Shown here: one piece after another, positions 33,290-41,267 of the stretch
Position numbering within the stretch: position 1 is the stretch's first letter
Layout: every line of letters begins with the position of its first letter
Origin: Candidatus Contendibacter sp.
GTDB lineage: Bacteria; Pseudomonadota; Gammaproteobacteria; Competibacterales; Competibacteraceae
Length of the DNA stretch: 42,238 bases
Assembly (NCBI GenBank): GCA_029624765.1
Contig: JARSSO010000060.1
Span: 1 to 42,238 of the forward strand
Direction of reading: 5' to 3'
Program-made: the position numbers and the translations under genes
Notes under the pieces: generated by a model
The model's input: only the letters and a program-made list of their open reading frames with translations
Database searches by the model: none
Told to the model about the DNA's origin: nothing

Positions 33290-33361
33290 GGTTTGGTGAG
33301 GAGTAGGAGCGGTCTGGCCACGATGACGATCTGATCGCGGCCAAAGCCGCTCCCGCGTAGT

Positions 33362-34846
33362 TTAACCCGCCTGCCTGGCTTGAGCGGGAATCTCCACCGC
33401 CAGATACAGCGCGCCTTCATCGCGCCGGACCAGCAACGGAACCCGTTTGCCGCGCGGCAATTCCTTCACCAGTTGCCGCAGATGGGCGGCGTCCCGGACC
33501 TTCTGGTTGTTCAGGCTCACCAGGATATCGCCCGGTCGCACGCCGGCCTCGGCGGCGGGACCCGGTCCGACCCGCTGGACCTGTACGCCACCTTCGCCGC
33601 GTTCGCCCTGGCCAGCGGGCAGATCGGCCACCATGACGTTCAGCCGGGGCGAGCCGTCGTCCGGGGCGCCGTTCAGCGCCAGCGCGTCCTTGTCCTGGTT
33701 CTTGTCCGGCAACTGGCCGAGCGTGACCGTGATTTCCCGTTCCTTGCCGTCGCGGATCACGGTCAGCGCCTTGCTGGCGCCGGGCTTGCTTGAACCCACC
33801 AGCGGCGGCAGATCGGCGCTGTCGTTCACCGGCTTGCCGGCATAGGCGACGATGATGTCGCCGGTTTGCAACCCGGCCTTGGCGGCGGGTCCGTCCGCGC
33901 TCACGTCCGCCACCAGCGCGCCGCGCGGCTGCTCCAGACTGAACGAGCGCGCCAGGTCCTGCGTCACTTCCTGCAAGGTGACGCCCATCCAGCCCCGGCT
34001 CACGCGCCCGTCGGCCTTGATCTGCGCCACCACGTCCATCGCCACGTTGGCCGGGATGGCGAACGACAGCCCCATGTAACCGCCGCTGCGGCTGAAAATC
34101 TGGGAATTGATGCCCACCACCTTGCCGTTGAGATCGAACAGCGGTCCGCCGGAGTTGCCGGGATTGATCGGCACGTCGGTCTGGATGAACGGCACGTAGG
34201 CGTCGCTCGGCAGCGAGCGGCCCAGCGCGCTGACGATGCCCTTGGTGGCGGTGCGCTCCAGCCCGAACGGGGCGCCGATGGCGAATACCCACTGGCCGAC
34301 CTTGAGGCCGTCGGCGTCGCCGAAAGATACGGTCGGCAGACCCGTGGCGGCGATTTTCAGCAGGGCGATGTCGGACTGCGGGTCGCTGCCGATCACCTTG
34401 GCCGGAAATTCACGCTTGTCGTTCAGTTTGACGGCGATCTTTTCCGCCCCATCCACGACGTGATGGTTGGTGATCAGGTAGCCGTCAGCGGAAATGATGA
34501 AGCCGGAGCCGAGCCCCTGAACCGGCATGCCCTTGCCGCCATGCGGGATCGGTGGCATCGGGAATTGTTTGAAGAACGGCGCGAACGGATTGTCTTCGTC
34601 GTCCTGATCCGGAACGCCGCGCATGACCACGGTCGGCGGCTTCTTGCCGGTGACGGTGATATTGACCACCGCCGCCGCGTTGCGCTCGACCAGCGCGCTG
34701 AAATCGGGGACGGTCATTTCCACCTGAACCGGGTGCGTGGCATCGGCGGCCCGCGCCACCGGCAGGACGCCCACCGTCAGCACCGCGCCACTGGCCGCCA
34801 GGGCAACCGCCAGGGTGAGTTTTTTAAGCTTGCTGGGAAACTGCAT
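33362..34846 (-). CDS. Do-family periplasmic serine protease (DegQ/MucD-like)
   Basis: The 494-residue protein has a signal peptide (KLTLAVALAASGAVLTVGVL), a trypsin-like domain with His in ITNHHVVDGA, Asp in DPQSDIALLKI and catalytic Ser in NPGNSGGPLFD, and two PDZ domains (RGALVADVSADGPAAKAGLQ, then GPGPAAEAGVRPGDILVSL). This is the full length and order of DegP/DegQ/MucD proteases, which degrade or refold misfolded envelope proteins in the periplasm. It lies directly upstream of a two-component system and has a PmrA-box-like site 80 bases before its start, so it probably answers to that system. The start ATG 34846 is clear from the signal peptide. Confidence 0.94.
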   Translation of the reverse strand: MQFPSKLKKLTLAVALAASGAVLTVGVLPVARAADATHPVQVEMTVPDFSALVERNAAAVVNITVTGKKPPTVVMRGVPDQDDEDNPFAPFFKQFPMPPIPHGGKGMPVQGLGSGFIISADGYLITNHHVVDGAEKIAVKLNDKREFPAKVIGSDPQSDIALLKIAATGLPTVSFGDADGLKVGQWVFAIGAPFGLERTATKGIVSALGRSLPSDAYVPFIQTDVPINPGNSGGPLFDLNGKVVGINSQIFSRSGGYMGLSFAIPANVAMDVVAQIKADGRVSRGWMGVTLQEVTQDLARSFSLEQPRGALVADVSADGPAAKAGLQTGDIIVAYAGKPVNDSADLPPLVGSSKPGASKALTVIRDGKEREITVTLGQLPDKNQDKDALALNGAPDDGSPRLNVMVADLPAGQGERGEGGVQVQRVGPGPAAEAGVRPGDILVSLNNQKVRDAAHLRQLVKELPRGKRVPLLVRRDEGALYLAVEIPAQARQAG

Positions 34847-34859
34847 GATCGTTACCTCT

Positions 34860-34907
34860 CGCGCAACGTGATTGGGATCGAAACTATTCCGATTCCCTTG
34901 TTGCGCG
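34860..34907 (-). promoter_or_regulatory. Long hairpin in the degQ-like leader
   Basis: The arms CGCGCAAC (34860-34867) and GTTGCGCG (34900-34907) pair perfectly, with inner weaker pairing around GGGATCG and CGATTCCC. The structure ends 13 bases before the protease start codon, so it could control ribosome access or mRNA stability. Confidence 0.4.
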
Positions 34908-34925
34908 CCATTGTCCCCGGCGATG

Positions 34926-34942
34926 CTTAAGGGAAGCTTAAG
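34926..34942. promoter_or_regulatory. PmrA-box-like direct repeat CTTAAG-N5-CTTAAG
   Basis: Two CTTAAG half-sites are separated by GGAAG, an 11-base period. This fits the PmrA/QseB-type consensus of HTTAAK repeats with five bases between. It is 80 bases upstream of the protease gene, and a weak -10-like GACAAT follows about ten bases later on the minus strand. The regulator encoded two genes downstream is the obvious candidate. Confidence 0.65.
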
Positions 34943-35125
34943 GTGTCTACGTGATTTTTCGTAGGCTCGATCATTGGTTATCCGTTCGCGTCAGCCGGGG
35001 GCTGGATCGCCACTAAAAAAATCCACCAGCGAGCCAGTGGGCGGAAGAAGCAAGCTTTCCCGGAATCGAGAAGGTTTACGCCCATGCGCGCGGGGCGGGT
35101 GCTCAATTCGCCAAATCGGCGGGAT

Positions 35126-35320
35126 TCAAAATGCTTTCGGCAATCCAGCCTGTTTCAGGATGGCATTGGCCAATGGTGCTGACGCCAGTGAACGCGGTAC
35201 CGTGAAGGTGCGCCCGTTGATAGGGCTGTACCAGATTTCATGACTGCCCTTGCCCATTCGGATCACCCAGCAGCCACCAGCTTTTAGCTGCTTCACAAGG
35301 TCCGCGTACATCGACGCCAT
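35126..35320 (-). CDS. hicA: HicA-type mRNA interferase toxin
   Basis: The 64-residue protein reads MASMYADLVKQLKAGG, then WVIRMGKGSHEIWYSP, then FTVPRSLASAPLANAILKQA. The GKGSHEIW segment holds the conserved catalytic His of HicA, a double-stranded-RNA-binding-fold toxin that cuts mRNA. The ATG at 35318-35320 shares one base with the hicB stop (TGATG), so the two are translated together. An alternative TTG one codon earlier (35323) is less likely. HicA is normally neutralised by HicB; here the antitoxin gene comes first. Confidence 0.9.
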   Translation of the reverse strand: MASMYADLVKQLKAGGCWVIRMGKGSHEIWYSPINGRTFTVPRSLASAPLANAILKQAGLPKAF

Positions 35321-35541
35321 CAAGCGACCTTTGCCATCAACGTTCGTTCGGCGGTGATGCGCAACGGGATAGTGGCCGTCATCGGGATGTTGTTGGCTTC
35401 CAAAAGCTCAGGCGTCAGCCCGGTGGCGATATCCACCAGAGCATCGAAGGTATCGGCCTGCACGCAAAGACCAGGGATATCGTCGCTGGTGGCAATCCAT
35501 ACCTGGGCTTCATCATCCCACTGGGCGTGAATCTCAAGCAT
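35320..35541 (-). CDS. hicB: HicB-like antitoxin (DUF1902 type)
   Basis: The 73-residue protein begins MLEIHAQWDDEAQVW and continues IATSDDIPGLCVQADTFDAL, a partial RNase-H-like HicB fold of the DUF1902 type. No DNA-binding domain follows, so it may not autoregulate. GAGG nine bases before ATG 35541 supports this start. A longer frame extends to 35982 but has no fitting start and lacks coding character. The gene overlaps hicA by one base. A 25-residue coding-like remnant precedes it. Confidence 0.85.
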   Translation of the reverse strand: MLEIHAQWDDEAQVWIATSDDIPGLCVQADTFDALVDIATGLTPELLEANNIPMTATIPLRITAERTLMAKVA

Positions 35542-36099
35542 GTTCGGTATCCTCAAGTCAGCGGGGCGGATCGTCCAGGTTAAGCCGGCGTTCGATGCGA
35601 TCCAGTCGGCGGCGGAAGTCGTCAAACTTGGATCGGCCTGAAATACGGCCGATTTTTGGGCGGGGTCGGCATTCCGGGCTACTCTGGGGCTACTCCGAAC
35701 GGCAAGGAAAAGTTGGGACGGGGTATCCGGGGAAAAGTCTAACCGCCAGATTTGGCTGGTGATTGTATACGGCGGAAAAATAGGGGTAAAGCGAGGTGAT
35801 CCCTTGCGGATCGGAAGATTTCGCCCGAGCGCGCGCGGACCCCAGACACAACGGTTATAGGGCTTCATAACGGTTTTCCATGCCAATCCGGAGTCCGACT
35901 CCGAATGTTCATGGAAAACGGGGTCCTTGGCCAATGTCGCCGTCGCCGCGCGGAAAATTCGACGCGGGACTTGCCGGCTCATCGTCCCTGCTTGACCATA
36001 AGCGTCCGAATCTGGACATCACCGGCGAACCGGGCTCGACGCCCATCCGCGTCACCGAAACCTGATCCGAATCCTTTGCTTGCTGGAGCACTCCGCCGC
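35542..36099. other. 558-base region without an intact gene
   Basis: On the minus strand, 35558-35632 reads as SKFDDFRRRLDRIERRLNLD, then DPPR and stop. This looks like the coiled end of a lost protein, but no start is present and a TAG closes the frame at 35690. A 47-base nested palindrome lies at 35873-35919. I see no tRNA, no other recognisable gene and no clear terminator. The upstream promoter of the LplT-PlsC gene must lie in the last 180 bases. Confidence 0.5.
35873..35919. repeat. Nested perfect palindrome
   Basis: Outer arms GTTTTCCATG and CATGGAAAAC (10 pairs) enclose inner arms CGGAGTC and GACTCCG (7 pairs) around one central C, with six-base spacers on each side. The structure is symmetric on both strands. 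It could be a regulatory site, a transposon end or recombination site; its function is unknown. It lies 180 bases upstream of the LplT-PlsC gene. Confidence 0.7.
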
Positions 36100-37986
36100 A
36101 TGGCTCACGACAACGAATTCACCCTGCTTCGGGAACGGCGCTTCCTGCCGTTCTTCGTCACCCAGTTTTTGGGCGCGTTCAACGACAACGTGTTCAAGAA
36201 CGCCCTCATCATCCTGATCGCGTTCCAGATGGCGGGGGGCGACGCCAGCCGTTCCAATTTCCTGATCAATCTCTGCGCCGGCCTGTTCGTGCTGCCGTTC
36301 TTCCTGTTCTCGGCCACCGCCGGCCAGTTGTGCGACAAGTACGAAAAGTCGCGCTACATCCGCTGGGTCAAGCTGCTGGAAATCGTCATCATGCTGGGGG
36401 CGGCGACGGGCTTCGTCCTGAACAACGTGCCGCTGTTGATCGCCATGCTGTTCATGATGGGGTTCCATTCGACCCTGTTCGGGCCGGCCAAGTACAGCAT
36501 CATGCCGCAGCATCTCAAACCGGAGGAATTGGTGGGCGGCAACGCCTGGGTGGAGATGGGCACCAATCTCGCCATCCTGCTGGGCACCATCCTCGGCGGC
36601 GTGCTCATCGCCTGGCAAGGGGGGCATTTGTGGACCTCCGGCGCGGTCGTCCTGATCGCCGTGCTCGGTTTTTTGACCAGTTGGGCGATTCCCCCGGCGC
36701 CGCCCGCCGCGCCGGACCTGAAGATCAACTGGAACCCGGTCAGCGAGACCTGGAACATTCTCAAGTTCACCTACCAGAACTTCACCGTGTTCCAGTCGGT
36801 GCTCGGCATTTCCTGGTTCTGGTTCCTGGGCAGCGTCTACGTGGCGCAGTTGCCCAACTTCACCAAGCTGACCCTGGGCGGCGGCGAACATGTGGTCACC
36901 CTGTTGTTGACGCTGTTCGCCGTCGGCATCGGCCTGGGTTCGCTGCTGTGCGAGCGCATGTCCGGGCGCCAGGTGGAACTGGGTCTGGTGCCATTCGGTT
37001 CCATCGGCCTGACCGTGTTCGGGGTGGATTTATTCTTCGCCACTCCGGCCATGCCCCCGACCGGCGGGGAATTGCTGGGGGTGCTGGCGTTTCTGGGCCA
37101 GCCGGGCAGTTGGCGGGTGGTGATGGACGTGGTGTTGATCGGCGTGTTCGGTGGCTTCTTCATCGTACCGTTGTACGCCCTGGTGCAACAGCGCAGCGTG
37201 CCAAGTCATCTGTCGCGGGTGATCGCCGGCAACAACATCCTCAACGCGGTGTTCATGGTGGCGGCGGCAATCATCGCGGTGGTGATGCTGGACCGGGGCC
37301 TGAGCATTCCGCAACTGTTGCTGCTGATGGCGATTTTCAACGCGGCGGTGGCGGTCTACATCTTCGGCCTGGTGCCGGAATTCCTGATGCGCTTCATCGT
37401 CTGGATCCTGGTGAACGTGGTTTACCGGTTGAAGACGCGGGGGCTGGAGCACATTCCCGCCGAGGGGCCGGCGGTGGTGGTGTGCAACCACGTCAGCTAC
37501 ATGGACGCGCTGGTGGTGGTCGGCTGTTGCCGGCGACCGATCCGGTTCGTGATGGACCATCAGATTTTCAAGATTCCGCTGTTGAACTTCGTGTTCCGCA
37601 CTGCTGGGGCGATTCCGATTGCCCCGGCGCACGCGAATCCGGAACTGTTGGAACGGGCCTACGACCGGGTGGCGCGCTATCTGGAGGAGGGCGAGGTGGT
37701 GGGCATCTTCCCGGAAGGAAAACTGACCGCGGACGGCGAAATCGGTCCGTTCAAGGCCGGCATCGAGCAGATCGTCCAGCGCACGCCGGCGCCGGTCCTG
37801 CCGATGGCGTTGCGCGGGCTGTGGGGCAGCTTTTTCAGCCGCCGCTACGGCAAGGCGATGAGCCGCTTGCCCCGGCGATTCTGGTCGCGGATCGAGTTGG
37901 TGGTGGGTGAACCGGTGCCGGCGGAGCGGGCTACGTCGGCGCTGCTCCGCGAGCGGGTTGCCACGTTGCGGGGCGACTGGCCGTAG
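36100..37986 (+). CDS. LplT-like MFS transporter fused to PlsC acyltransferase
   Basis: The 628-residue protein has an MFS half (about residues 1-415, many spans, QFLGAFNDNVFKNALIILIA near the start) and a soluble acyltransferase half with VCNHVSYMDALVVVG (the NHxxxxD catalytic motif), FPEGKLTADGEIGPFKAG and APVLPMALRGLWGSFF. Such fusions are thought to import lysophospholipids across the inner membrane and re-acylate them; the acyl-ACP synthetase domain of Aas is absent here. ATG 36100 gives MAHDNEFTLLRERRFLPFF with GGAG eleven bases upstream. A longer ORF from 35905 has no support. A DUF4124 gene follows by 23 bases. Confidence 0.92.
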   Translation: MAHDNEFTLLRERRFLPFFVTQFLGAFNDNVFKNALIILIAFQMAGGDASRSNFLINLCAGLFVLPFFLFSATAGQLCDKYEKSRYIRWVKLLEIVIMLGAATGFVLNNVPLLIAMLFMMGFHSTLFGPAKYSIMPQHLKPEELVGGNAWVEMGTNLAILLGTILGGVLIAWQGGHLWTSGAVVLIAVLGFLTSWAIPPAPPAAPDLKINWNPVSETWNILKFTYQNFTVFQSVLGISWFWFLGSVYVAQLPNFTKLTLGGGEHVVTLLLTLFAVGIGLGSLLCERMSGRQVELGLVPFGSIGLTVFGVDLFFATPAMPPTGGELLGVLAFLGQPGSWRVVMDVVLIGVFGGFFIVPLYALVQQRSVPSHLSRVIAGNNILNAVFMVAAAIIAVVMLDRGLSIPQLLLLMAIFNAAVAVYIFGLVPEFLMRFIVWILVNVVYRLKTRGLEHIPAEGPAVVVCNHVSYMDALVVVGCCRRPIRFVMDHQIFKIPLLNFVFRTAGAIPIAPAHANPELLERAYDRVARYLEEGEVVGIFPEGKLTADGEIGPFKAGIEQIVQRTPAPVLPMALRGLWGSFFSRRYGKAMSRLPRRFWSRIELVVGEPVPAERATSALLRERVATLRGDWP

Positions 37987-38009
37987 CGAAGTCGGGGGAG
38001 GAGGGCGCC

Positions 38010-38351
38010 ATGGCGCGGGTCGGATGGAACGGGGCGGGGCGAACCGGTCGGCGGCAGGCCGGGCGGGCGTGGCCGTGGGTGGTGTTGCTGGTGCTGGGGA
38101 TGGTGGGCGGCGCGCTGTTTTACGGCTACACCAGGCCGCAGGCCGTCCCGGCCTGGGCGCGCGGCTGGCTGCCGGACCCGCCGGGGCAGACCCGGCCGCT
38201 CTACCGCTGGCGCGACGCGCAGGGGCGGACGCAGATCGCCGATCAGCCGCCCAAGGATCGGCCCTACGAGGAAGTCCGTTATCGGGCTGACGCCAACGTG
38301 ATGCCCTCGCGGGGCGGCACGAAAGACCAAAATTCACCGGCAAATCAGTAA
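38010..38351 (+). CDS. DUF4124-like single-pass membrane protein
   Basis: The 113-residue protein has a basic N-terminus, one membrane span (WVVLLVLGMVGGALFYGY) and a short outer part with LYRWRDAQGRTQIADQPPKD, the DUF4124-type motif of small envelope proteins. Function is unknown. GGGGGAGGAGGG before ATG 38010 is a strong ribosome binding site. It follows the LplT-PlsC gene by 23 bases on the same strand and is likely in the same operon. Confidence 0.8.
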   Translation: MARVGWNGAGRTGRRQAGRAWPWVVLLVLGMVGGALFYGYTRPQAVPAWARGWLPDPPGQTRPLYRWRDAQGRTQIADQPPKDRPYEEVRYRADANVMPSRGGTKDQNSPANQ

Positions 38352-38434
38352 CCCGGTGGCCCGATGACGGTTTCGCCGCGCTTGGAGGCCACGCGGGGTT
38401 TTCGCTGTTGCAGAAGATGTCGCTGGAGGCTCTC

Positions 38435-39022
38435 ATGCCCTCGCTGCTGAAGACCGTTTCCCATGTCGATGATTTGTACGATCAACTGGAAGCCTTGCCG
38501 GAAAACCTGACCGGCGAGATCATCGACGGTCGGCTATACGCCCAACCCCGACCGACCACCCGCCATGCGCTGGCGGAATCCAGTTTGGGCGGTGAACTGT
38601 ATGGTCCCTATCACCGTGGCCGAGGGGGACCGGGCGGTTGGTGGATTCTGGTCGAACCCGAAATCCACTTCATCCGTGACGCGGAAGTGCTGGTTCCCGA
38701 TCTGGCTGGCTGGCGGCGGGACCGGATGCCGCGCCTGCCCCCGGATCATCGGATCGAGGTAGCCCCGGACTGGGTCTGCGAAATTCTGTCGCCCACCACC
38801 GCCCGCACGGATCGGATGACCAAAATGCCGGTTTATGCCCGCCATGGCGTTCCGTATCTGTGGCTGGTCGATCCGCTGGCCCAGACCCTGGAGGCCTTCG
38901 CGTTGCGCGAAGGGCGCTGGACGGTGATCGGGCAGTTTCAGGACCAGGCCATCGTCAGCGTGGAACCGTTCCAGGAGATCGGCCTGGAACTGGGCGCGTT
39001 GTGGGAACCCGCCGAGGATTGA
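38435..39022 (+). CDS. Uma2-family (DUF820) PD-(D/E)XK endonuclease-like protein
   Basis: The 195-residue protein shows the Uma2 fold: EIIDGRLYAQPRPTTRHALA, PEIHFIRDAEVLVPDLAGWR with the metal-binding Asp, and PDWVCEILSPTTARTDRMTK with the catalytic Glu and a downstream Lys. LWLVDPLAQTLEAFAL follows. Uma2 proteins are predicted nucleases that spread in many genomes; their role is unclear. ATG 38435 is chosen because GGAGG lies five bases upstream; ATG 38417 and TTG 38408 would give slightly longer proteins. The gene is 83 bases after the DUF4124 gene. Confidence 0.88.
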   Translation: MPSLLKTVSHVDDLYDQLEALPENLTGEIIDGRLYAQPRPTTRHALAESSLGGELYGPYHRGRGGPGGWWILVEPEIHFIRDAEVLVPDLAGWRRDRMPRLPPDHRIEVAPDWVCEILSPTTARTDRMTKMPVYARHGVPYLWLVDPLAQTLEAFALREGRWTVIGQFQDQAIVSVEPFQEIGLELGALWEPAED

Positions 39023-39175
39023 TCGGAACTTGCCGCGCCCATGAGGGAGTCGGCGATTTCCGTCAAATCCGCTGAATTTCCGCCATTCCATCCAAGTTTG
39101 AGCCGCTCTATCGTGGGCTTGATGCCGGGATTTCCCCGGATAACTCCAGAGGGCACGAACATGAACGAGCAATCC

Positions 39176-39286
39176 GCCCCTCTTTTACCCAACGTCCGCG
39201 TTTAATCCGCTTCACGGTGTGAAACGTCGCAAAAGTGGCAAAAGTTTTTAAAAGTTACATACTATAGCAACAGTCTGTGACTCATT
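39176..39286 (+). repeat. Direct repeat, copy 1 (left of the IS)
   Basis: This 111-base block differs from 41652-41762 at only about four positions, all near the Toprim tail. The IS element was inserted at its right end, and the homology resumes at 40417 on the other side. Confidence 0.9.
39284..39286. other. Target-site duplication ATT of the IS, left copy
   Basis: ATT here and ATT at 40417-40419 flank the element directly; the undisturbed copy 2 has a single ATT at 41760-41762. The ANT-type duplication is typical for ISL2-like elements. Confidence 0.8.
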
Positions 39287-40416
39287 AGAGGTGCTCCTGA
39301 ATAAATTTCTTATTATTTTTCATAGTGTTATCAAGATTCCTGTAAAACATGGCTTTATGTATCAATAAGTTGAGATTGATTTTTTTGATCAGTCCCCATT
39401 TCTTTAGAGAAGCTTCCAATTACCAGGAGAGCCGTCATGCGAAATTTTAAACAGATCACTATTCGCACCGAACGACAATTTAGAGCCTTTACTGGACTTT
39501 CTCAGAAAGAATTTGACCGCCTGCTTTCTGAGTTTACCAAGGCTTTAGAATCGGCTCAACAGCGGCATTATAAAAAGCACCACTTGGAACGTAAAAGGAA
39601 GCCTGGCGGTGGGCGTAAAGGTGCATTATCCACACCGGAATTGAAACTCTTTTTTATTCTATTTTACCTGAAAACCTATCCGACCTTCGATGTGCTGGGC
39701 GGTCTATTTGATCTCAGTCCAGCCAAAGCCCAGGAAAATGTTGTCAAACTGCTACCTCTGTTGAAGCACGCGGAAAAAGTGCTCCGGGTTTTACCGCATC
39801 GTCACTTCAAACCAACCTCGGATAACCAGAAAGATACTGATAAAAAACAGCAAATTATCATTGATGCCACCGAAAGACCCTGCAGCCGGCCTCACCATGC
39901 CCGCAAGCAAAAGCATTACTACAGTGGCAAAAAACACCAACATACCCTGAAAAATACCGTGATCGCTGATGGAAGTCAGGGAATCCCCGTTATTGGACCG
40001 ACGGTTCCCGGAAGTCGGCATAATTATGCGCTATTAAAAGAGGAGTTAGACCCTCAGCAACCTGGCCTATCCTCTGTTGAGGTTTCCGTTGATTTAGGTT
40101 ATCAGGGTATTAAAGATCACTATCCAAACTTTCATAAGGTTTATATTCCTCATAAAAAGCCCCGGACGTCAAACAATAATCCAAATCCAACCTTGACCCC
40201 AAAACAAAAGAAAGAAAACCGAGTTCTCAGTCGAACCCGCGTCGCCGTGGAACATCTCATCGGCGATCTGAAAGTCTTTCACATCCTGACCATTAAATTC
40301 AGAAATCACATTCAATCCATGGCTGATCAAGTTATTTTATTGGTGGCTGGCCTGTGCAACCTCAAAAATGAATATGTTGTTCAATAGGTTATGAAACATT
40401 GTTTGGGAACAGGTCT
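39287..40416 (+). mobile_element. IS5-family (ISL2-like) insertion sequence, 1130 bases
   Basis: Imperfect inverted ends AGAGGTGCTCCTGAA (39287) and AGACCTGTTCCCAAA (complement of 40402-40416) flank one transposase gene. The element is AT-richer than the surroundings. Comparison with the uninterrupted copy at 41652 onward proves the exact borders and a three-base target duplication. Confidence 0.9.
39437..40387 (+). CDS. IS5-family DDE transposase
   Basis: The 316-residue protein has an N-terminal helix-turn-helix part (FTGLSQKEFDRLLSEFTKAL, LSTPELKLFFILFYLKTYPT) and the DDE core: IIIDATERPCSRP, VEVSVDLGYQGIKDHYPNF and RVAVEHLIGDLKVFHILT. The D, D and E residues are all present, and no frameshift is seen, so it is probably active. 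The start ATG 39437 follows AGGAGAGCCGTC. It is the only gene of the 1130-base element. Confidence 0.93.
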   Translation: MRNFKQITIRTERQFRAFTGLSQKEFDRLLSEFTKALESAQQRHYKKHHLERKRKPGGGRKGALSTPELKLFFILFYLKTYPTFDVLGGLFDLSPAKAQENVVKLLPLLKHAEKVLRVLPHRHFKPTSDNQKDTDKKQQIIIDATERPCSRPHHARKQKHYYSGKKHQHTLKNTVIADGSQGIPVIGPTVPGSRHNYALLKEELDPQQPGLSSVEVSVDLGYQGIKDHYPNFHKVYIPHKKPRTSNNNPNPTLTPKQKKENRVLSRTRVAVEHLIGDLKVFHILTIKFRNHIQSMADQVILLVAGLCNLKNEYVVQ

Positions 40417-40450
40417 ATTAAATAACCGAGAGAATTAGGGGGAAAATCCA

Positions 40451-40707
40451 ATGCGATCCGTATTTTTGGGAAGAATGCTTTTCGCCGTGATTCTGTCGTG
40501 GGCGGCCTGCTTGGTTTCAGAGGTGGCAGGGGCGGCAGAGCACAGGTAGATGTTCAGGCCGTGCGCCAGAAGGCGGAACAGGGCGATGCCAACGCGCAGT
40601 ACAACCTCGGCGTGATGTACATCAAAGGCCAAGGGGTGAAACAAGACTACGCCCAAGCCCGCCAGTGGTACCAAAAAGCCGTCGAGAAGGTGGTGGCGCG
40701 GTTGTGA
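40451..40707 (+). pseudogene. Sel1-repeat protein gene, frameshifted and truncated
   Basis: This is copy 1 of the gene at 41794. It starts MRSVFLGRMLFAVILSWAAC with the same signal peptide and AGGGGG ribosome binding site. A two-base insertion near 40540 (GAGCACAGG for GAACAGG) brings a TAG in frame. After the shift another frame still reads QAVRQKAEQGDANAQYNLGV and about one and a half Sel1 repeats, then ends early (VEKVVARL). It is broken, although the original frame is clear. The IS lies just upstream. Confidence 0.85.
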
Positions 40708-40788
40708 GCCATCCTGCGGCTTTCCTGCGGCTTTCCTGCCCATTGCGGCTTATCCGCCGCCCCGTTTGACTTTGAATTGGGAGAATCC

Positions 40789-41241
40789 ATGAACAAATTC
40801 TTGCTGTTCACTTTCGGATTAGCTTTAACTTGCTCCGCTATAGCCTCTCAAGCCTCTTCCTGCGAGGATCAGGCCGACCAATGCAGCCGCTGTCCGAACG
40901 GTCAATATCGCGGGGTTGGGTTCTTGTGCGTGTATTCCAGCCTCTCGGAATGCCGATCCAGCATCATCCAGTTCTGCCGGGCTAATCGGGCGTCCGGCGA
41001 CGAGGGCCTGAATGTTCGGGGCGGGCGTTTGACGAATGCCCAGCTCCTCGATCTGCTCCAGTCGTGCCCCAACATTTCGAGAGGGCCTATCCCCCATACT
41101 GGCTCGCCGCCGACGCCCGGCAGCAAGAAGGCCCGGCAATGCGAGGCACTCGGAAATGCCTACTTCGACTGCTCCCTCCTTGCGCTCGCTGGACCAAAGT
41201 ATTTTAAGGCCTGTCTGCGCGACACCTACAGAGGGCCGTGA
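40789..41241 (+). CDS. Secreted cysteine-rich protein of unknown function
   Basis: The 150-residue protein starts MNKFLLFTFGLALTCSAIAS, a clear signal peptide, then ASSCEDQADQCSRCPNGQYR and FLCVYSSLSECRSSIIQFCR. About eleven cysteines in the mature part suggest disulfides in the periplasm or outside. No known domain was recognised. GGGAG five bases before ATG 40789 supports the start. It stands between the two copies of the Sel1 unit and may belong to the same accessory module. Sel1-type proteins often act with secreted partners, but a link is only suggested by position. Confidence 0.7.
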   Translation: MNKFLLFTFGLALTCSAIASQASSCEDQADQCSRCPNGQYRGVGFLCVYSSLSECRSSIIQFCRANRASGDEGLNVRGGRLTNAQLLDLLQSCPNISRGPIPHTGSPPTPGSKKARQCEALGNAYFDCSLLALAGPKYFKACLRDTYRGP

Positions 41242-41267
41242 CGATAGCTGCATAATCGTAGAAATAG

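Larger units (their letters stand above)
39023..39286. other. Non-coding stretch with first part of the duplicated unit
   Basis: Positions 39023-39175 show no recognisable gene. From 39176 the sequence repeats 41652-41762: the 3' tail of a Toprim gene (APLLPNVRV and stop) and an AT-rich intergenic segment up to the IS target site. Confidence 0.6.

Noticed and set aside
35320..35982. Extended 220-residue form of hicB
   Set aside because: The extra N-terminal part has no domain and no start signal; ATG 35541 has GAGG at a proper distance and gives a normal DUF1902 protein.
40498..40707. A stand-alone 69-residue Sel1 gene
   Set aside because: Comparison with copy 2 shows that it is the frameshifted end of a gene that starts at 40451; the GTG start lies inside the signal-peptide region in another frame.
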